Origin: Chloroflexota bacterium
GTDB lineage: Bacteria > Chloroflexota > Anaerolineae > Caldilineales > Caldilineaceae
DNA: 5,596 nt
Reading direction: 5' to 3'
Assembly: GCA_016199425.1 (NCBI GenBank)
Contig: JACQGT010000433.1
Span: 1-5,596 of the forward strand
In this document: in pieces, positions 1 to 5,596 of the stretch
Numbering within the stretch: the stretch's first letter is position 1
Layout of the letters: each line of letters starts with the position of its first letter
Made by a program: the position numbers and the translations under genes
Notes under the pieces: generated by a model
Told to the model about the DNA's origin: nothing
Database searches by the model: none
The model's input: the letters and a program-made list of their open reading frames with translations, nothing else

Positions 1-675
1 CTGATCGCGGCGGCGCTGGCTGTTTTACTGGTCACGACCGCTTTTTGGACCAACCACTACAGCAACCAGTGGAGCAACGCTGACTTCGACCGGCTGACGC
101 TGCTTTTTTATGGGATTGTGCCGCTGCTGGGCCTCTTTTTTGTCTGGTGGGCGGGCTGGCGGACGAGCAGCCAAATCTTCGCTCTGCTGGGCCTGGCGCT
201 GTTGCTATTGGTTTCTTTGGGCAGCGGATGGGCGCTCAATCTGCCGGGTGATACGACAAAAGGCAGTTCGCTCTTTGCCCAGACAGCCCAGCCCGGGTTG
301 ATGGCTTTGACCGACGATGTGGCCCGTTTCAGTTCCCTGCGGACGCTGGACCCCTACGAGGCGCTGGTTCTGGTGGATGTGGAGGCGGAGCTACGTCCGC
401 TGCTGGGCTGGTATCTGCGTTCTATGCGCCAACTACGCTTTGTGGACGGGATCGACCCCGCTTTTCTGAGCGACCGGGCCGCTCTGGTGGTGGCGGATGA
501 AGCCGTGGGTGCATCCTTGCCCGGCGGCTATGTGGGTAGCCACTATCCTGTGCTACAGCGCTGGCTGCCCACGGATTTGGCCGGCGCTGGGCCGTTGGCC
601 CGTTGGATTTTGTTGCGTGAATTGAAAACTACCCCGCCCACCACAAGCGTTGTGCTATGGGCTAGAGAGGAATAG
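1..675 (+). CDS. C-terminal part of a polytopic membrane protein, probably a GT-C/Agl23-like glycosyltransferase paralogue (5' end outside window)
   Basis: The frame is open from base 1 to the TAG at 673-675, giving 224 visible residues with no start, so the gene is truncated by the window edge. Visible residues about 1-16, 32-50 and 57-79 are hydrophobic membrane segments; the rest (about 80-224) is soluble. This tail resembles the domain that follows the last membrane helix of the next gene, in the same order: an acidic strand and helix (LVDVEAE 124-130, GWYLR 136-140, compare YDDDVAWP and SWYMR), a core strand (ALVVADEA 161-168, compare PIVLVGSA), GYVGSHY 176-182 (compare DYVSRNY), and a final WILLRE...VVLWARE (compare IWFYRN...VTVWPHR). 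From this I infer a paralogous membrane glycosyltransferase-like protein. The catalytic N-terminal half cannot be seen, so activity and substrate are unknown. Its stop lies two bases before the next start, indicating an operon. The internal ATG at 118 falls inside a membrane segment and is not the real start. Confidence 0.75.
   Translation: MIAAALAVLLVTTAFWTNHYSNQWSNADFDRLTLLFYGIVPLLGLFFVWWAGWRTSSQIFALLGLALLLLVSLGSGWALNLPGDTTKGSSLFAQTAQPGLMALTDDVARFSSLRTLDPYEALVLVDVEAELRPLLGWYLRSMRQLRFVDGIDPAFLSDRAALVVADEAVGASLPGGYVGSHYPVLQRWLPTDLAGAGPLARWILLRELKTTPPTTSVVLWAREE
665..670 (+). promoter_or_regulatory. Shine-Dalgarno for the Agl23-NHL fusion gene
   Basis: GAGAGG lies within the last codons of the upstream gene, 7 nt before the ATG at 678. 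It supports this start over the next in-frame ATG at 837, which would remove the first membrane helix and begin right at the conserved HDES motif. The overlap of the ribosome site with the upstream coding end suggests coupled translation. Confidence 0.65.
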
Positions 676-677
676 CA

Positions 678-3600
678 ATGGTACGCGAGGAACTTTCCCC
701 CCTTTCGTCAGATCGCCTGTCCCTGTTGGAACGCCCCCTGTCCGCGCTCTTGCGTATCAATTGGGAGACCGCGGCCTGGATTCTGCTCTTTGTACTGGCT
801 GTGGTCAGCCGCTTCTACGATCTGGGCGCACGGGCCATGAGCCACGACGAGAGCCTGCACGCAGTCTACTCCCTGGACCTCTACCGCCAGGGCGCTTTCC
901 AGCACAACCCGATGATGCACGGGCCTTTTCTCTTTCACGCCACCGCCTTTATCTACGGCATCTTCGGCGTGACCGATGCCACCACACGGATGTTTCCCGC
1001 GCTGACGGGTATTGGCGCAGTAATGATGGCCTGGTTCTTCCGCCGCTGGATTGGGCGCACGGGCGCGTTGTTGGCCGCGTTTATGCTGCTCATCAGCCCC
1101 AGCCTGCTTTTCCACAGCCGCTACATCCGCAACGATATTTTCATCGTCTTCTTTGCAATGTTCTGGGTCTATGGAATGTTTCGCTATCTGGAAGATCGTC
1201 AGGTCCGCTGGCTCTATGTGATGGCGGGTGGCATGGCCTTTGGCTTTATCGCCAAAGAGAACCAGTTTATGACCGGGGTGCTCTTTGGTGCATTTGTCGG
1301 GGGGTTGGCCCTCTGGCGCAGTCTGGGCAAGCGGGCTTTTGTCGTGGGTGGGCTGGGGATATTGGCTGTCCTCGTGTTTCTGTTCCGTCCCCACGAAGGC
1401 ACGGGACACACCCTGGCCCTGGCCGTGGTTGGGCTTGCGCTGCTGGGCGCGGCCGGCGCGCTGGTGGTCTATTTGCGTCAGGCGGGCTGGCGGCGCTTTC
1501 TCTCTTTGCCAGAGATGGACCTGGCCGTTGTGATGCTCACTCTCGTTCTCCCCTTCACCGCGCCCGTGGGCTATTTGATTTTGCCCTGGGAAAAGGTGGA
1601 CTGGTCCGCGCCCGCCATCACAAACGAGGGTGTGGCCCGCTGGGCGTTGCTGGTGGGGAGTATGACCGTCGTCGCCATTGCCGTCGCCTGGTACTGGTTC
1701 TCCGCCGCGGAGAGGGACGAGGAGGACGGCTCCCGGCCTACTCTGGCGACCTGGGCCGGTCTGATGCTCTTCTTCTGGGCCATTGAGATCGTCTTCTTCA
1801 CCACCTTTTTCACCAATCCCCTGCGCGGGCTGGCAACCGGTGTGGTGGGCAGCCTGGGCTATTGGATCGGCCAGCAGGCGGTGCAGCGGGGCAGCCAGCC
1901 CTGGTACTACTACGGTTTTTTGACGCTTCTTTATGAATTTTTGCCTGCTTTGTTGACGGTGGGCGGCGCTGTGGCAGTAGTGCGGGGGCTGCTGCGCGGT
2001 CAGTGGAGTGTCACGCCGTCAACAGATTTGCCCGCAGAACAGCGAAGCGCAGCCGCCGACGTTTCCCCGGCGGCTGCCAAAACGAAAGCCAAAACCGAGT
2101 TCCCCTCTCTCTTGCTTTCGCCTGCCGACGCACGTCTCTACTTTGTGCTTTTCCTGGCCTTTTGGGTGCTGGGCGCGTGGGTGGCCTACTCCTACGCCGG
2201 CGAGAAGATGCCCTGGCTGCTTACTCACATGGCCGAGCCGATGGCGATCTTCGGCGGCTGGTGGTTGGGTTCACTCTTCAGCCGCACGGACTGGGGCGAG
2301 GTGCAGACGAAGCAGGGCTATTGGGTATTGCTGCTCTTGCCCGCACTGGGCTTTGCACTGCTGAGCCTGGGCAAGGCGGGGCTGCCCTTTGGCGGGCGGG
2401 ACGTGGAGAGCCTGGGTGCGACGGTGCGCTTCTTCCTGGCGCTGATTGCCAGCGGCGCTCTGCTCTATGCGGGCTGGCGTTGGATCGAACGGGGCGGGCT
2501 GGCCCTGGCTTTGCGCCTCTCCGCCCTGGGGATAGCGGCCATTCTGGCCCTGCTCACCATCCGTTTCAGCTATATGCTCACATACGTCAACTACGATATG
2601 GCGACCGAATATCTGGTCTATGCCCACTCCGCGCCGGACGTCAAACGGGCGCTGGCCGAAATCGACACTATCAGCCGCCGCACGGTGGGGGAGCGGGATA
2701 TCCGCGTGGCCTACGACGACGACGTGGCCTGGCCGATGAGCTGGTATATGCGCTTCTACCCCAACAACGTTTTCTACGGCAAGAACCCTTCGGCGGATTC
2801 GATGAGCGCACCGATTGTCCTGGTGGGCAGCGCCAACTACAGCAAAGTGGAACCTTACGTACAGCGGGACTATGTAAGTCGCAACTACCGGCTGGTCTGG
2901 TGGCCGGAGGAGAGCTACAAAGGCGAATGGGACGCGGAGGCGGGCCAGTCCAAAGGCTTGACCCTCGCCCAAATCTGGGGCGCGCTCACCGACCCGGCCC
3001 GCCGTTCGCGCCTCTGGCAAATCTGGTTCTATCGCAACCATCCGGGCGAAACGGTGACGGTCTGGCCGCATCGCCACGAGTTCCGTATGTACGTGCGCCG
3101 GGACATCGCCGAGATCGTCTGGGATTTGAACGTCACCCCCACCGACGCCACGACTGCGACGACCGCTCCCGCCTTTGATTACACCGAAATCGATCTGCCG
3201 GCGCAGACGGTCTACGCCGGCATCTTCGACAATCTGCCTCTGCTCCAGCCGAGGGATGTGGCTGTGGGCGCAGATGGCACGCGCTACATCGCGGACACGG
3301 GCAACAATCGCATTGTCGTGTTGGATCAGACGGGTGTCTTCGTGCGCGCCTTTGGCAGCACCTGCCTCCTGTCGGACGGGGAAGCGGGCAAGTGTGTGGA
3401 CCCGGACGGCGCGGGTCCCCTGGCCTTGGGCGACGGCCAGTTTCGCGAGCCGTGGGGTGTGGCCGTCGCTGCGGACGGGACGATCTTTGTGGCTGATACG
3501 TGGAATGGCCGCATTCAGGCTTTCGACAGCCAGGGCAATTTCCTGCGCAAGTGGGGCGTCTTCAATATCATCGACGGGGATAATCGGGACCCCAACGCGC

Positions 3601-4124
3601 TCTTTGGCCCCCGTGGACTTGCTGTGACGCTCAACGGTGACCTGCTGGTGGCGGACACAGGCAACAAGCGCATTCTGGAGTTTACGCCGAATGGTGAGTA
3701 TGTGAATCAGGTGGGCGGCGGCGGTGTGGTGTTGGGTCGCTTTGAGGAGCCGGTGGACGTGGCAGTGGACCCACGCACGGGGACGGTCTACGTGGCCGAC
3801 ATCTGGAACCGACGCATTCAAGTGCTGACCCCGACGTTAGAACCCGTGGGGGAGTGGCCCGTACCCAGTTGGGAGAGCCAAGACATCTGGGACAAAGCCT
3901 ATCTGGCCGTGGACGCCGATGGGACGGTCTACGCCTCGGACCCGCAGTTTTCTCAAGTCTACATCTACACCAGCGACGGCAAACTGCAATTTTCCTTTGG
4001 CAAGTACGGAGCGGAACTCAACCGCTTCGCCAAACCCAACGGTCTCGCCATCGATCCCCTGGACAATTCCCTGTTGGTGGCGGATGCGGACAACAACCGG
4101 GTGCTGGTCTTTGCGGGAAGATAA
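678..4124 (+). CDS. TIGR03663/Agl23-family membrane glycosyltransferase-like protein fused to a C-terminal six-bladed NHL beta-propeller
   Basis: 1148 residues. Residues about 31-635 form a polytopic membrane domain with roughly 15 hydrophobic segments. After the first helix comes HDES (56-59), the Asp-Glu expected in the first outer loop of PMT/ArnT-like GT-C enzymes. HSRYIRND (146-153), AKENQF (192-197), QRGSQPWYYY (403-412) and AGEKMPWL (507-514) match my recollection of the TIGR03663 family, called flippase activity-associated Agl23 in archaea. Family members are thought to handle polyprenyl-linked sugars; no substrate can be read here. Residues 443-480 form a polar Ala/Lys-rich loop. Residues about 636-815 are a soluble domain, and 818-832 a Thr/Ala/Pro-rich linker. 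Six NHL repeats follow, starting near 858, 924, 978, 1025, 1073 and 1120, most with the VADxxNxRI signature (for example IADTGNNRI at 871-879). The inter-blade loop 893-923 holds C896 and C906, the only cysteines in the protein. It is probably co-transcribed with the gene before it. Family call is strong; the biochemical role is inferred. Confidence 0.93.
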   Translation: MVREELSPLSSDRLSLLERPLSALLRINWETAAWILLFVLAVVSRFYDLGARAMSHDESLHAVYSLDLYRQGAFQHNPMMHGPFLFHATAFIYGIFGVTDATTRMFPALTGIGAVMMAWFFRRWIGRTGALLAAFMLLISPSLLFHSRYIRNDIFIVFFAMFWVYGMFRYLEDRQVRWLYVMAGGMAFGFIAKENQFMTGVLFGAFVGGLALWRSLGKRAFVVGGLGILAVLVFLFRPHEGTGHTLALAVVGLALLGAAGALVVYLRQAGWRRFLSLPEMDLAVVMLTLVLPFTAPVGYLILPWEKVDWSAPAITNEGVARWALLVGSMTVVAIAVAWYWFSAAERDEEDGSRPTLATWAGLMLFFWAIEIVFFTTFFTNPLRGLATGVVGSLGYWIGQQAVQRGSQPWYYYGFLTLLYEFLPALLTVGGAVAVVRGLLRGQWSVTPSTDLPAEQRSAAADVSPAAAKTKAKTEFPSLLLSPADARLYFVLFLAFWVLGAWVAYSYAGEKMPWLLTHMAEPMAIFGGWWLGSLFSRTDWGEVQTKQGYWVLLLLPALGFALLSLGKAGLPFGGRDVESLGATVRFFLALIASGALLYAGWRWIERGGLALALRLSALGIAAILALLTIRFSYMLTYVNYDMATEYLVYAHSAPDVKRALAEIDTISRRTVGERDIRVAYDDDVAWPMSWYMRFYPNNVFYGKNPSADSMSAPIVLVGSANYSKVEPYVQRDYVSRNYRLVWWPEESYKGEWDAEAGQSKGLTLAQIWGALTDPARRSRLWQIWFYRNHPGETVTVWPHRHEFRMYVRRDIAEIVWDLNVTPTDATTATTAPAFDYTEIDLPAQTVYAGIFDNLPLLQPRDVAVGADGTRYIADTGNNRIVVLDQTGVFVRAFGSTCLLSDGEAGKCVDPDGAGPLALGDGQFREPWGVAVAADGTIFVADTWNGRIQAFDSQGNFLRKWGVFNIIDGDNRDPNALFGPRGLAVTLNGDLLVADTGNKRILEFTPNGEYVNQVGGGGVVLGRFEEPVDVAVDPRTGTVYVADIWNRRIQVLTPTLEPVGEWPVPSWESQDIWDKAYLAVDADGTVYASDPQFSQVYIYTSDGKLQFSFGKYGAELNRFAKPNGLAIDPLDNSLLVADADNNRVLVFAGR
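3249..4121 (+). other. NHL beta-propeller domain (six repeats) within the fusion protein
   Basis: Residues 858-1148 contain six repeats of about 35 residues following the pattern P-x-G/D-V/L-A-V ... D-G-T-x-x-V-A-D-x-x-N-x-R-I. Spacers between blades vary: about 31 residues after blade 1 and 17 after blade 2, then 11-14 between later blades. Blade 5 (1073-1108, with ASDPQFSQVYIY) is the most degenerate and lacks the N-x-R core. Blade 6 ends almost at the C-terminus (VLVFAGR), so a strand from the segment before blade 1 (residues about 833-857) probably closes the ring. NHL propellers bind proteins, RNA or carbohydrates; which of these applies here cannot be told. Confidence 0.9.
3291..3674 (+). 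repeat. Internal DNA-level repeat in blades 1 and 3 of the NHL domain
   Basis: The 24-bp segments at 3291-3314 and 3651-3674 both encode ADTGN(N/K)RI and differ at only two bases. They lie exactly 360 bp (120 codons) apart, a two-blade period. Synonymous positions are largely shared too, consistent with blade duplication, although strong codon bias acting on a conserved motif would give a similar picture. Confidence 0.5.
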
Positions 4125-4188
4125 GAGTTAAGAGTTTTGAGTTAGGAGTTGCGTCGTCACTACCGACCTAACTCAAAACTCCTAACTC
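4125..4188. repeat. 22-bp near-perfect inverted repeat made of GAGTTNN heptamers; candidate bidirectional terminator
   Basis: The left arm (4125-4146) and right arm (4167-4188) are complementary at 21 of 22 positions around a 20-nt loop (4147-4166). The single exception pairs A4131 with C4182. In minus-strand RNA this becomes a G-U wobble, so the stem is complete there, while plus-strand RNA has an A-C mismatch. The left arm reads as heptamers GAGTTAA, GAGTTTT, GAGTTAG and then GAGTT; the minus strand of the right arm shows the same 7-nt phase. It begins right after the plus-strand stop and overlaps the TGA of the minus-strand gene by two bases. Its position between convergent genes suits a shared terminator, but no good T-run follows on either side (CTCTTT on plus, TTATCTT on minus). 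It could equally be a copy of a dispersed AT-rich repeat family. The composition differs sharply from the GC-rich coding DNA on both sides. Confidence 0.8.
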
Positions 4189-5455
4189 ACCTCTTTGACC
4201 AGGCCGCGTACACCCCCCGCGCCACTCTCTCCGCCGGGCCGCCGTCGGCGGGGATGACCCAAATGCCGCTGACGCCGCTTTCGTTGTGCCCGGTAAAGAG
4301 TACGTGTCGGCTGTCCGGCGACCAGTAGGAGGCGCTCTGACTGTACTGATCGGCAAAGCGCAGGTACTGGTTGATGAATGTTGCACTGGGCTGGTAGCGG
4401 CCTAAATCCGTTGTCTTTTCCCCATTCCACACGGAGAGCCGTAGCCCGATTCCCCCACTGCGCAGTTCGGCAGTCATGTAGAAGATGGACGTGCTGTCGG
4501 GACTCCAGAAGAAGGCGATGACCGGCTGGCTGCTCAACTGGCGGAACTGCGCGGAGCGCAGGTCCAGCACCAGCAGCGGGCCAAAGGAATTCATCCCCTG
4601 GCCGCTCTCCGAATCAGTGTAGGCCACTTTGTGACCGTCTGGGCTGAGGGAGAAGCCCAGTGCGCCGTTGAAGTAAGTCAGCTTTTCCACCTGACCGCTG
4701 CGCAGATTGCCGATGACCATCTGCTGCTCCGCGCCGTCCACCACCGCATAGGCCAGCAGAGTCGGGTCGGCCAGCCACTGGGGCGCGCCGAAATTGCCGC
4801 TGCGCCTGGAGAGCGTTGTGCTTCTCCCAGCAAGAGAGAAGATACTCACTTCCCGATTGTCTGTGTGGGTGAGCAGAAAATCACTGGCGGGCGACCAGGA
4901 AAAGTAGAGGGGCTGGCCGGTGGCGACAGTGTCGGTGGATGCCTCGGCACCGGTCAGATCGACCAGTCGCAGGGCCAATGTGGGGCTTTCTTGTACCATC
5001 CAATTGCTCAGATAGGCAAGCCGCTCGCCGTTGCTGCTCCAACTGTAGTAGAAGGGCGGGAAGGGAAGTTCCGTGTCGATCTCAACCGTCCCATCGGCCC
5101 GGCTGACGACCAGACGGTCGCTGCTGCCGCCATCGATACGGGTCCAGGCGATGCGTTCGCCCGTGGGTGACCAGGTGGGCTGGCTGTAGAGCCGCGTGAG
5201 GCTGGCGTCGGCGGTGAGCGCCAGCACGCGTCCGCCGTCCGGGTCCGCGCTGTAGAGATTGCCATCCGCGCCGATAAAGAGCAGCCGGTTGTTTGTGAAG
5301 TTTTCTGCCTGGACTAAAACTGGCTGGGCAGGGGTGACGGTCGCCACCCCCTGGAAGATGGAGTCGGTGTAGAGAGGCGTGGCGCAGCCGCTGAATAAAA
5401 GCACCGATAAAATCAACACTCCCCATAGCCATCCAACGCGTACTCTCGTCGTCAT
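4187..5455 (-). CDS. Putative lipoprotein with TolB/PD40-like beta-propeller
   Basis: 422 residues. The N-terminus has Arg4 and Arg6, a hydrophobic stretch (9-21) and a lipobox-like LFSGC with Cys24, so the protein is probably exported and lipid-anchored outside the membrane. From residue 55 it is made of propeller repeats: a first RLLFIGADGNLYSAD (57-71), then modules built on W-S-P-x-(G/S)-x-x-(I/L)-x-(Y/F) beginning near W95, W139, W187, W227, L270, W317 and W378. The typical PD40 element SPDGHKVAYT is at 271-280. The chain stops just after another AAWS (417-420), as if this last strand closes the ring with the first module. No catalytic domain is visible, so a binding or scaffolding role is likely but the ligand is unknown. 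TolB itself is a soluble periplasmic protein with an extra N-terminal domain absent here, so this is not a tolB orthologue. The gene is convergent with the Agl23-NHL gene. The start is fixed by the signal peptide and a good ribosome site. Confidence 0.9.
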   Translation of the reverse strand: MTTRVRVGWLWGVLILSVLLFSGCATPLYTDSIFQGVATVTPAQPVLVQAENFTNNRLLFIGADGNLYSADPDGGRVLALTADASLTRLYSQPTWSPTGERIAWTRIDGGSSDRLVVSRADGTVEIDTELPFPPFYYSWSSNGERLAYLSNWMVQESPTLALRLVDLTGAEASTDTVATGQPLYFSWSPASDFLLTHTDNREVSIFSLAGRSTTLSRRSGNFGAPQWLADPTLLAYAVVDGAEQQMVIGNLRSGQVEKLTYFNGALGFSLSPDGHKVAYTDSESGQGMNSFGPLLVLDLRSAQFRQLSSQPVIAFFWSPDSTSIFYMTAELRSGGIGLRLSVWNGEKTTDLGRYQPSATFINQYLRFADQYSQSASYWSPDSRHVLFTGHNESGVSGIWVIPADGGPAERVARGVYAAWSKR

Positions 5456-5461
5456 CGCCTT

Positions 5462-5467
5462 CCCCTT
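5462..5467 (-). promoter_or_regulatory. Shine-Dalgarno for the propeller lipoprotein
   Basis: On the minus strand AAGGGG ends 6 nt before the ATG at 5455-5453, within the purine-rich run AAAGGGGAAGG. It supports the chosen start, which also places the signal peptide directly at the N-terminus. Confidence 0.7.
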
Positions 5468-5470
5468 TAG

Positions 5471-5596
5471 TTCGACTTGCCTCGTAGTTCAGCCTATTTT
5501 ATGCTGTAGCAGAATGTTTGTCGGGAATCCCTACTCCATACGAGGTACATACCAGTCAATATCAACTACCAGCAGCGGGCAGGCACGGGGACCTGC
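5471..5596. other. Upstream region of the lipoprotein gene running to the window edge; no assignable gene
   Basis: Besides the promoter candidate, two short open frames run off the edge. On the minus strand, 21 codons from 5596 down to 5534 end with TAG at 5533-5531 and read ...LLVVDIDWYVPRME. On the plus strand, an ATG at 5514 stays open to 5596. I recognise neither product, and third-position GC in the minus-strand frame (10 of 21) is low next to the neighbouring genes. A gene tail ending at 5531 would fit neatly just upstream of the promoter, so the minus-strand frame is the slightly better candidate, but this is weak. A 9-nt odd palindrome, GGGAATCCC (5523-5531), is also present. Confidence 0.3.
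5496..5524 (-). promoter_or_regulatory. Candidate sigma-70-type promoter for the propeller lipoprotein
   Basis: On the minus strand, CCGACA (5524-5519, four of six matches to TTGACA) is followed after exactly 17 nt by TAAAAT (5501-5496, five of six matches to TATAAT). Transcription would start near 5489, giving a leader of about 34 nt that includes the ribosome site. The region is AT-rich compared with the coding DNA around it. Pattern match only; other -10-like words nearby, for example TATGGA further upstream, are weaker in spacing. Confidence 0.4.

Noticed and set aside
118..675. The ATG at 118 as the real start of the first gene
   Set aside because: The frame stays open upstream to base 1 and encodes another hydrophobic segment and loop, so the ATG is internal to a gene cut by the window edge.
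650..1786. Open frame of 378 codons on the plus strand overlapping the start of the large gene
   Set aside because: It is a shifted frame of the same DNA, with Arg/Gly/Cys-rich composition and no recognisable motif. The membrane protein frame explains the region.
2003..3178. Open frame of 391 codons on the plus strand
   Set aside because: A +1/+2 shadow of the large gene with Arg/Gly/Pro-rich translation. The true frame carries continuous hydrophobic helices and conserved motifs here.
2271..3821. Long open frame of 516 codons on the minus strand
   Set aside because: It lies entirely antisense to the Agl23-NHL gene, whose protein has clear family motifs throughout. The translation is rich in His, Arg, Gln and Ala without domains, typical of the reverse frame of GC-rich codons.
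4125..4188. CRISPR repeat or recombination attachment site
   Set aside because: There is one inverted repeat with internal 7-nt units, no series of spaced direct repeats, and no cas gene or integrase nearby.
4631..5170. Plus-strand open frame of 179 codons inside the lipoprotein gene
   Set aside because: Antisense to the propeller repeats; no ribosome site or domain. The minus-strand frame has a signal peptide and regular repeats.
5523..5531. GGGAATCCC as a terminator or operator
   Set aside because: Arms are only 4 bp around a single base with no T-run, so chance is a sufficient explanation, although it does border the -35 candidate.

Overview
The window comes from a GC-rich bacterium, most likely a member of the phylum Chloroflexota (Anaerolineae/Caldilineae type). 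This rests on recall of family distribution: fusion of a TIGR03663/Agl23-type membrane glycosyltransferase-like protein to a C-terminal NHL beta-propeller is something I associate with that group. No rRNA or other marker gene is present to confirm it.

Layout. (1) Positions 1-675, plus strand: the 3' part of a membrane protein gene whose start lies outside the window. It has three visible hydrophobic segments followed by a soluble C-terminal domain that resembles the domain at the same place in the next gene. (2) Positions 678-4124, plus strand: a large 1148-residue protein starting two bases after the previous stop, so the two are almost certainly co-transcribed and perhaps translationally coupled. 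It has a polytopic GT-C/PMT-like membrane domain, an Agl23-type soluble domain, a Thr-rich linker and a six-bladed NHL propeller. (3) Positions 4125-4188: an AT-rich near-perfect 22-bp inverted repeat with a 20-nt loop, built from GAGTTNN heptamers, in the 62-bp gap between convergent genes. (4) Positions 4187-5455, minus strand: a lipoprotein with a TolB/PD40-like beta-propeller, with its own Shine-Dalgarno and a plausible promoter. (5) Positions 5471-5596: the upstream region of that gene. It carries the promoter candidate and short reading frames that run off the edge and cannot be assigned.

How the genes may work together. The two plus-strand genes look like tandem, distantly paralogous membrane glycosyltransferase-like proteins. 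By family analogy they would act on a polyprenyl-linked sugar, with the active face outside the cytoplasm. The fused NHL propeller, whose first inter-blade loop holds the only two cysteines of the whole protein, probably faces outward too. The convergent lipoprotein is a second, unrelated outward-facing propeller. A functional link between it and the plus-strand genes is only suggested by adjacency, and the convergent arrangement argues against co-transcription.

I see no CRISPR array, tRNA, rRNA, transposase or clear defence system. The most distinctive content is the glycosyltransferase-NHL fusion and the heptamer-based inverted repeat.
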